This document shows, one piece after another, positions 8,844 to 16,091 of a DNA stretch of 16,091 bases. The notes beneath the pieces were generated by a model. That model worked only from the letters and a program-made list of their open reading frames with translations, had not been told where the DNA came from and did no database searches. How positions within the stretch are numbered: the first letter of the stretch is position 1; the number at the start of each line of letters is the position of its first letter. This DNA is from Microbotryum silenes-acaulis (Eukaryota > Basidiomycota > Microbotryomycetes > Microbotryales > Microbotryaceae), in the NCBI GenBank assembly GCA_003665825.1, contig QPFY01000082.1, forward strand, positions 1-16,091, given 5' to 3'. Both the position numbers and the translations under genes were made by a program.

Positions 8844-10765
8844 ATACCAGCCCCTCGCCGTCCCCGTCGCTTGCCCCGCTTTCGTCGCCCGCCACATCCT
8901 CGGCCGGGGGACCGTCCCTCGATGACTCGGACGACCCGCTTGACCTCCTCAACTCCAACACCGCGGTTCGCCTCAACCTGATGGACGTACATCAATCCGA
9001 CGACGACACCCTGGTGACGCCCGCACCCGCCATGGCCCCCGCTGAACAGCCCTCCGATGACGACTCCCCTGATGAGATCGATTTCCTCTCTCGCCACCAC
9101 CGCGCCTTCATCGCCGCAGAAGACGACAACCCCGCCCTCGAAGCCATCGAGCCCATCAAATCGATCACTAGCGACCCTCAGACCTGGCGTGAAGCAATGT
9201 CCAGCGACGAGCACGACATCTGGGCTCAGGCTGCCGCCGCCGAGTTCACCGCCATGCGCGACGACTTCAAGGTGTTCACCATCGAGCCTCGATCCTCCGT
9301 ACCGCCGGGCGCCACTATCGTCACCTCCAAATTCGTCTGGAAGACCAAGCGCGATGCACGCGGTGACGTCACAGGGCGGAAGGCACGCCTTGTAGCGCAA
9401 GGTAACCGCCAACGCGACGGCATCGATTTCTCGGAGACTTTCGCACCCGTTGCCCGTTTCTCCTCCATTCGCTGCCTCCTTGCCCTCGCCGCTGCCAACG
9501 GTTACCACGTTCATCAGGCCGACATCGACAAGGCTTACCTCCACGGCGAGCTCGATCACGATATCTGGATGACAACGCCACGAGGTTTCGACTTCCCGAG
9601 CGATAAGGTTCTCCGCCTGCGGCGCTCAATCTACGGTCTCAAGCAGGCCGGTCGCATCTGGAATCGCCACATTGACACATCACTCAGGAGTCTCGGGTAC
9701 AAGGCAACGGGCACTGATCACTGCATTTACTCTCACATTGATGATCAGCAACGGCCCCATTATATCGCCTTGTATGTCGACGATCTCCTCATTGTCAGCC
9801 CCGCCCTCGATGAGATCGAACGCGTCATCTCCGGCCTTGAACAGCGATACGGCGTCAAAAGGCTCGGCCCCGCGGAATACATCCTCGGCATCCAAATCCG
9901 CCGCCTGGACGACGGCTCCATTGCCCTATCCCAGGAACGCTACATCATGGACGTGCTCGCCCGGTTTCACTTCGACACCACGACACGCGGCGCTACAGTG
10001 CCAATGACGCCCGGCCTCTCGCTCACAGCAGTTCCGGGTCAGGGAACGGAGCGCATTCGATCGTGGTACCTCCAAGCCATCGGCTCCCTCCTGTACATTT
10101 CCCTTGGCACTCGACCCGACATTGCCTTCGCCGTCTCGTACTTGTCCCGGTTCGCCAACAACCCTGGCCGTCGTCATTGGATTGCCGTCAAACACGTCCT
10201 TCGCTACCTTCGTGCCACGTACCGCGATGAGCTACTCTACGCCCGCGGTCCAGCCAAAGTTACGGGTGTGGTCGGTTATTCCGATGCGAACTGGGGTGCC
10301 TGCGTCGACACGTCCATCTCCACAATGGGCTTCGTTTTTTACTTGGCTGGCTCTGCCGTCTCTTGGTCATCGAAACGTCAGACTCGGGTGGCGGATTCCA
10401 CCACTGATGCCGAATACCTCGCCTTGTCGCACGCTGGTAAGGAAGCGATTTACCTTACGCAACTCCTCTCCGAGCTCCACGTTCGCCCGATCGATGCAGC
10501 TCACATCTTCACCGACAACGAGGCCGCGGCCGCCGTCGCTCACGACCCCGTTCGCACCTCCGGCACTCGACACATACGCCTCCGCGAGCATTTTGTCCGC
10601 GACATGGTCAACCGAGGCGATATCTCCCTCTCACACGTTGGCACAGCGGACATGGTTGCGGACCTATTCACCAAAGCGCTGGGTCCCAAGATTTTTGGTA
10701 TACATTGCTATGCTCTAGGCCTCCGGACGCGGCACCCACGGCTCAAGTCTACCTCGCGTTCGCGT

Positions 10766-10774
10766 GGGGGGGGG
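10766..10774 (+). promoter_or_regulatory. Polypurine tract of A-host
   Basis: Nine G directly before TGTGAGGAATCC of the 3' LTR, the same length and place as in A2. Confidence 0.78.
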
Positions 10775-11129
10775 TGTGAGGAATCCACTCTCCGCTCGGG
10801 TCAGGACTTAGGCGCGCGGAGCGAGCCGGGCGCATCGGCTCAGGACTTAGGCGCGCGGAGCGAGCCGGGCACATCGGCCCAGGACTTGGGCGCGCGGAGC
10901 GAGCCTGGGACTTAGGCGCGCGCAGCGAGCCTGGCACATTGGCTCAGCCCCGAGGCTCCCTGGCTGAGGACTTGGGGCGCGCGGCTCCCTTACTGTTAGC
11001 TTCCTATTCATCACTCTTGGCTATAACTACATCGCTGACGTAGTAGAGTTGATCGAATAGGTATGTTGAAATGATATTCATCACTCTTGGCTATAACTAC
11101 ATCGCTGACGTAGTAGAGTTGATCGAATA
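10775..11129 (+). repeat. 3' LTR of A-host (355 bp)
   Basis: Family A LTR from TGTGAGGAATCC to TTGATCGAATA. It is 26 bp longer than the A2 LTRs. The extra length lies in the 39-bp repeat array (10802-10944), where a truncated additional unit appears. It ends with the two 55-bp units (11005-11059 and 11075-11129). It is followed by CTTTT and then the gag of element B. Confidence 0.93.
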
Positions 11130-11963
11130 CTTTTGTCCTCGGGAAGTTGCGCCGGTGGAAGCCTTGCGGGCACGAAAAGCGGCGGCCCAGGCGGTGTCGG
11201 GGCAATCCTTGAGCCAGTGCATCTTGCGACATGTTGGGTTGGGACAGGGTCCGTGAGGCGCGCGTTGTTGGGTGGTGGCGACGGCGACAGCAGGTGATTC
11301 GACCGGGCGAGCCTTGATCTCTCGATAGATACGGTCGAGGATATCGGCTGCGGGGGGTAAGGTACCGGACGTGCCTTGAGAATTTACAAAGGTTGTGCGC
11401 CATGCGGAGAGAGATGACGGCATCCGGGCAAGTAAGTGCGACGCGAGGAGGGAATCCGTGGTGACGTCGGAGTCGGCCAGAAGGCGAGAATCGTTCTCAA
11501 AACGGTCGCGAAACTGGAGGAAGGCGTCGGGGGTGTCGGGCATGGGCTCGGGACTGAAGAGTCGAGCAACAACTGGGAGGAGGTCGACAGCCGAGACGGC
11601 GCCATATCGCATGCGGAGAGCCATCCAAATCTTGTGACCACTGTGGGCGTCGCTGAAGTAACGAGAGAGGCCAGGGAGAACCGTCCGGGGGTCGACAGCA
11701 GCGCAGATGGATGCGCGAGCGTAGTGGTCCCATAGTGGTACATAGGACGGGGGCCAAGACGGATGGGGTACGCCGGACTTGAGGTATTCGAGGACGTCGG
11801 ATGGCAGGCGGGAGCACAGCGTAAGACCCCAGTCCGGGTAGCCGTTGGCGTCGCGGAGGAGATCGGAGGCAGCGAAGGCTGCAACCTGCGTGGGCGGACG
11901 AGGTGGGGGAACCGCGAGCGTTGTGGCGGGGCCGACGGACTTAGAAGCGTCGGGCGCAGACAT
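11130..11963 (-). pseudogene. Gag of element B, truncated by A-host
   Basis: About 278 residues of a copia-type Gag, the RNA-binding shell protein. It starts with ATG at 11963 (A at -3), followed by a Pro-rich start and a helical Gag core. That core includes stretches such as WMALRMRYGA, the counterpart of [10 protein letters not shown] in A, and FLQFRDRFENDSRLL. Near the end is one CX4CX3HX4C zinc knuckle (CPNPTCRKMHWLKDC). The native sequence ends at SRGQK, after which the frame enters the A-host LTR. Element identity rests on the Gag pattern plus the LTR and primer-binding site; pol is not visible here. The visible part has no frameshift or stop. Confidence 0.83.
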
Positions 11964-12009
11964 GCTGAGTCGTGCGAAGCGCCGGGCGAGGCTGAGCCGT
12001 GCGAAGCGC
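11964..12009. repeat. 19-bp direct repeat in the leader of element B
   Basis: GCTGAGTCGTGCGAAGCGC at 11964-11982 recurs with one change at 11991-12009 (period 27 bp), between the primer-binding site and the gag start codon. It could belong to a packaging signal or be a chance duplication. Confidence 0.7.
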
Positions 12010-12050
12010 GAAAAAATTCAACAGGCAAAGGCGGGCACGAAGGTGGCCGC

Positions 12051-12077
12051 GCTGGTAGGTCGTATGGGCTTATAACC
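12051..12077 (-). promoter_or_regulatory. Primer-binding site of element B
   Basis: GGTTATAAGCCCATACGACC directly follows the LTR. The first 13 bases equal those of family A, although LTRs and Gag differ. It is again complementary to a tRNA anticodon arm, loop CUUAUAA. The shared half-tRNA primer supports copia membership. Confidence 0.75.
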
Positions 12078-16090
<4,013 letters not shown>

Positions 16091-16091
16091 G

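Larger units (their letters stand above)
8299..10915 (+). pseudogene. A-host gag-pol, second part (integrase C-end, RT, RNase H)
   Basis: Continuation of the frame interrupted at 3065. It holds the integrase C-terminus with [13 protein letters not shown], the linker, the complete RT ([17 protein letters not shown] at 9773-9784) and the RNase H ([21 protein letters not shown]) to ADLFTKAL. The frame crosses nine G (10766-10774) into the 3' LTR and stops at TAG 10913-10915. That is earlier than in A2, because the 39-bp repeat array of this LTR carries an extra partial unit that shifts the frame. There is no internal stop, so only the insertions disable this copy. RT and RNase H residues match A2 almost everywhere. 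Confidence 0.92.
2257..11129 (+). mobile_element. Family A copia element split by two nested insertions (A-host)
   Basis: Plus-strand family A element whose interior is at 2257-3065 and 8299-10774, with its 3' LTR at 10775-11129. Element A2 and one target duplicate occupy 3066-8298. On the left it is broken at 2257 by the 5' LTR of A1, so its gag, protease and 5' LTR should lie beyond the far side of A1, outside the window. It is inserted in the gag of element B; the right flank is CTTTT (11130-11134) and the matching left duplicate is off-window. Its sequence differs from A2 by scattered substitutions, and apart from the inserts its reading frame is unbroken up to the 3' LTR. Confidence 0.93.

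Noticed and set aside
8796..8981. Small independent basic protein gene in the linker
   Set aside because: No start context or conserved domain supports a separate gene. The frame matters only as the possible continuation after splicing of the 106-nt block.
11097..11129. C-terminal codons [10 protein letters not shown] of the B Gag frame
   Set aside because: These codons belong to the A-host LTR; the native B sequence ends at the junction at 11130.

Overview
The window is a stack of nested Ty1/copia LTR retrotransposons, and I see no host gene in it. The sequence is GC-rich and CpG-rich. The polyproteins have the copia order Gag, protease, integrase, reverse transcriptase, RNase H. Primer-binding sites look like half-tRNA sites, and a short candidate intron has fungal-type signals (GTAAGG, CTTAC, CACAG). 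This suggests a fungus with a GC-rich genome, perhaps a basidiomycete. The group is an inference, because no host gene is available to anchor it. Such stacks are typical of centromeric or other gene-poor chromatin.

Layout, from oldest to youngest insertion. (1) Element C, minus strand, 12562-16091: gag to mid-RT of one family, broken by about five frameshifts; its 5' LTR lies beyond the right edge. (2) Element B, minus strand, 11130-12561: a different family inserted in the RT of C. Its 484-bp 5' LTR, primer-binding site and most of gag are visible. (3) Element A-host, plus strand: a member of family A inserted in the gag of B. Its interior is split into 2257-3065 and 8299-10774, with a 355-bp 3' LTR at 10775-11129. 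(4) Two further family A elements inserted in A-host in the opposite orientation. A2 (3066-8293) is complete, with two 329-bp LTRs that look identical, a 5-bp target duplication (CTTGC on the plus strand) and one uninterrupted gag-pol frame. A1 (1-2256) shows only its 5' LTR and the gag to mid-integrase part, and runs off the left edge.

Families A and C are clearly related, at roughly three quarters to four fifths nucleotide identity by eye in integrase. B is more distant. A2 supplies a full set of enzymes and looks recently transposed. The other four copies are broken or cut by the window.

The most unusual signal is a 106-nt block in the integrase-RT linker. It differs at only 5 positions between families A and C although the linker around it does not align. 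It begins at GTAAGG and ends at a CAG preceded by CTTAC, so it looks like a small intron. Its length is not a multiple of 3, so splicing would give Gag-PR-IN with a short basic tail and no RT. Other oddities: family A reads its gag-pol frame through the polypurine tract into the 3' LTR, its LTRs run TG...TA rather than TG...CA, its LTRs carry 39-bp and 55-bp repeats, and A1 has a cluster of single-base indels with almost no substitutions.
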